This document shows positions 61,991 to 64,000 of a stretch of DNA of 64,000 nucleotides, in pieces. Source of the DNA: Aliidiomarina iranensis (GTDB lineage Bacteria; Pseudomonadota; Gammaproteobacteria; Enterobacterales; Alteromonadaceae). The notes under the pieces are model-generated. The model ran no database searches. It saw only the letters and a program-made list of their open reading frames with translations, and had not been told where the DNA came from. How positions within the stretch are numbered: the first letter of the stretch is position 1; the number at the start of each line of letters is the position of its first letter. A program made the translations under genes and the position numbers. The stretch is taken from contig NZ_PIPJ01000004.1 in assembly GCF_003987135.1 (NCBI RefSeq), forward strand, positions 1 through 64,000, written 5' to 3'.

Positions 61991-63301
61991 TCAAACAAAC
62001 GATATGCGGGCGCAGGTGCCCTGAGGTTCGTTGGGAAAAACTTCCAACGTTAATTCGTAGCTTTGTAAAATATCGATCACAATAGCGAGGCCCAAACCGT
62101 ATCCTTCGGCTCGCTGGTCCAAGCGTTGGCCCCGCTTGAGCATCAGTTCACGCTTGGCTTCCGGTATCCCGGGGCCATCGTCGCAAACCAGTAATTCATT
62201 GTTTTTGAAGGTTACCGATACATCAGAGATCGCATGGTTCAAAGCATTTTCAACAAGGTTCCCAACAACTTCTTGTAAATCCTGTGCATCTAAAAAAGAG
62301 CTTTGGATTTCAGCAATTGCTACAGAAAGCCGAATCCCCTTGCGCTGTGCAATTACTTGAAGGCCTTTAAACACCGGATTTAAAGCCGGAAGCACCTGTA
62401 TTTTTTCGCGGGGGTTATGTTTTCCCGCCGCACTTGCCCGCGCCAAGTGGTGATGAATCGCCTCATTCATGCGGGTGATTTCAACCAACCATTCATCACC
62501 AGTAGCCCCGCTATCAGGCACTTTCTGCGCGCGCTCCGCATAGCTTTGCAGAACCGCTAACGGTGTTTTCAACGCATGCGCCAAATTGCCTGCCGTTAAT
62601 CGCGAGTTTTCCAGTAGCTTTTCATTCCGTTCTATTGCTCGGTGAATCGCCTCGGCTAACGCTTTTAATTCGCTTGGCAAGTGCATATCAGGCGGAATAT
62701 TTTCATTGGCCTGTAAGCGCTCAACTCGCTTTTGCAGGAATCGCAATGGCCTTAATGCCCATTGAATTTGTAAGGCAAAAAGGAGAAACAGTAATGCAGC
62801 AAAAAGTAAGAAACTGCCGAGCGCCAGCCATTCGAAATAATCCAAACTATCTTCTATTTCTTGCTGATTGCCAGCCACCACAACGCGAATCGGAAAATCA
62901 TGGTTAACCCGCCGCACCGTTCGATACATAACCCGTAATTGCTGTGCATTTGGCCCTTGTAGAACCGTAATTCCGCTACGCTCTTGGGTTTCAAGGGCAA
63001 GATTTTGATCATACAGGCTTTGCGATCGAAACAAAGTTTCGTTTTCATCATCAATTTGCCAATACCAACCAGATGAAAGTTGCCGAAACCGAGAATCGCC
63101 TAGCCTATCTTCCCAAGTAAGCTCACCGAGCTCATTTTCATCTAAATTAGCAATAGCAACATTTAAAATAGATTCTAATCGGGCATCGAATGATTCCGTT
63201 ACCGCTACTCGCGCAGAATTTACTAAAAGGTAGCCAATAATAGGCGTAACTATGAGCACAAGCGCTAACGCTGATAATAAAAAGCGCCGATGCAAGCTCA
63301 T
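61991..63301 (-). CDS. PhoQ-like sensor histidine kinase
   Basis: 436-residue membrane histidine kinase. Helices at about 9-27 and 160-180 flank a periplasmic sensor of about 130 residues. The H-box 'NLAHALKTPLAVLQSYA' carries phospho-acceptor His242. The ATP-binding domain shows 'VVGNLVENALNHA', 'VCDDGPGIPEAKREL' and 'YGLGLAIVIDI'. The AHALKTPL form is typical of the PhoQ branch, whose members sense divalent cations, antimicrobial peptides or pH. Its ATG overlaps the regulator stop (ATGA), so both are made together. Confidence 0.92.
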   Translation of the reverse strand: MSLHRRFLLSALALVLIVTPIIGYLLVNSARVAVTESFDARLESILNVAIANLDENELGELTWEDRLGDSRFRQLSSGWYWQIDDENETLFRSQSLYDQNLALETQERSGITVLQGPNAQQLRVMYRTVRRVNHDFPIRVVVAGNQQEIEDSLDYFEWLALGSFLLFAALLFLLFALQIQWALRPLRFLQKRVERLQANENIPPDMHLPSELKALAEAIHRAIERNEKLLENSRLTAGNLAHALKTPLAVLQSYAERAQKVPDSGATGDEWLVEITRMNEAIHHHLARASAAGKHNPREKIQVLPALNPVFKGLQVIAQRKGIRLSVAIAEIQSSFLDAQDLQEVVGNLVENALNHAISDVSVTFKNNELLVCDDGPGIPEAKRELMLKRGQRLDQRAEGYGLGLAIVIDILQSYELTLEVFPNEPQGTCARISFV

Positions 63302-63969
63302 AGCTGGCTTTCATCCTGAACAATTCGGTACCCTTGCCCACGCAAGGTTTCAATGAATTGATCGCCCAATTTTCGCCGTAATCGCCCAATTTGCACATCA
63401 ATCACATTTGAATCAGGCTCTTTATCACGATCATACACTTGCTCTACTAATTCAACACGTGAAACCACTCGCGGCATGGCGTGCAGCAAGTAACTCAGCA
63501 GCCGCAGTTCTTGCGCGGTTAGGTTTACCGGCAAACCATCGCGGGTTACCACACCACTATGGGTATCGTAAACAACTGCGCCGGCTTGCAATTTGGGGTG
63601 GCTATGACCATAACTTCGGCGCAGTAACGCCCGCAGGCGAAACACGAGTTCAGCATGAGAGAACGGTTTCGTAAGGTAATCGTCAGCCCCGGCTGTAAAG
63701 CTATCGGCTTTATCAGCCCAACGAGAGCGGGCGGTAAGCACTAAAATGGGTACGGAAATATCAGCACGGCGCCATCTATCAATGAGTTGCACACCATCGC
63801 CATCGGGTAGCCCCAAATCCAAGAGCACAGCTTTGATATCCTCGGTGCTCAACAAAAAATCGGCCTGCTCTGCTTTTGTTGCATGCTCCACAATAAAACC
63901 TGCTTCATCAAGGGTGCGCATAATCACGCGTGCAAGGGCTTTATCATCTTCTACCAACAAAAGCTTCAT
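63298..63969 (-). CDS. PhoP-like OmpR-family response regulator
   Basis: 223-residue regulator. The receiver domain (1-115) has acidic pocket 'VEDD', phospho-acceptor Asp51 ('VLLDLGLPDGDG'), Thr ('LVLTAR') and Lys ('YLTKPFS'). The C-terminal winged helix ('LTAQELRLLSYLLHAMPRVVSRVELVEQVYDRDKEPDSNVIDVQIGRLRRKL') is OmpR/PhoP type, and 'DSNVIDVQIGRLRRKLG' is typical of PhoP/QseB relatives. It is the first gene of the pair, only 31 bp from the window end, so its promoter is mostly outside. Confidence 0.94.
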   Translation of the reverse strand: MKLLLVEDDKALARVIMRTLDEAGFIVEHATKAEQADFLLSTEDIKAVLLDLGLPDGDGVQLIDRWRRADISVPILVLTARSRWADKADSFTAGADDYLTKPFSHAELVFRLRALLRRSYGHSHPKLQAGAVVYDTHSGVVTRDGLPVNLTAQELRLLSYLLHAMPRVVSRVELVEQVYDRDKEPDSNVIDVQIGRLRRKLGDQFIETLRGQGYRIVQDESQL

Positions 63970-64000
63970 GGTTTATCCCTCTCAAGCTTGCGAATATTGA

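Overview
The window reads as chromosome of a Gram-negative gammaproteobacterium: many lipoprotein and Sec signals, an outer-membrane barrel protein, a CusAB efflux pair, RecBCD, DeoD and several GGDEF/EAL proteins. Family content (DUF6746, CLCA_X, LemA with a long M48 peptidase, PhoPQ-like pair) points to the Alteromonadales, perhaps an Idiomarinaceae-like marine bacterium. This placement is inference from family memory, not a database result. Genes are tightly packed, with moderate GC. I saw no rRNA, tRNA, insertion sequence, prophage or CRISPR array.

Layout. 1-382: remnant of an RHS-type gene. 651-6199: LemA and a long M48 peptidase, a convergent alpha/beta hydrolase, and two bacterial PH-domain membrane proteins. 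6414-7814: periplasmic solute-binding-like protein and peroxiredoxin. 7809-17085: recC-recB-recD, coupled by ATGA overlaps. 17214-24712: LysR/azoreductase pair, outer-membrane protein, GGDEF-EAL protein, lipoproteins, deoD and small envelope proteins. 24749-32105: 5'-nucleotidase lipoprotein, MFS transporter, an iron-storage cluster (bfd plus two complementary bacterioferritins), and a TPR-GGDEF cyclase. 32125-37794: copper/silver efflux (cusA, cusB, Cys-rich leader gene). 38066-46706: MsrA, DJ-1/PfpI, fasciclin, esterase, Na/Pi transporter, diguanylate cyclase, thioesterase and CLCA_X. 46798-55465: an envelope operon described below. 55788-61890: suf operon (sufB-C-D-S-A-T-E) behind a sigma70 promoter overlapped by an IscR type-1-like site. 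61991-63969: PhoP/PhoQ-like two-component pair.

The part most worth attention is the minus-strand operon 55465 to 46798. In order it encodes an exported Cys-containing protein, an outer-membrane-type lipoprotein, a membrane-anchored coiled-coil protein with a C-terminal PEGA-like region, a membrane-anchored PEGA plus FGE-sulfatase-fold protein, a 38-residue membrane peptide, a MotA/TolQ/ExbB-type channel protein, a VWA protein, a 44-residue basic/hydrophobic peptide, and a second VWA protein. Both VWA proteins begin with a short transmembrane helix whose 'SFLD' Asp sits where TolR, ExbD and MotB carry their proton-relay Asp. I infer a proton-driven trans-envelope machine whose moving arms end in VWA domains. 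Its function is unknown.

A second pattern runs across the whole window: many short tandem duplications with 10-22 bp units. Units are 12, 15 or 18 bp inside genes and often 10, 13, 16 or 22 bp between genes. Examples occur in recB, recC, bfd, the MFS N-terminus, the Cys-rich copper protein, the PEGA/FGE protein and at least six intergenic sites.
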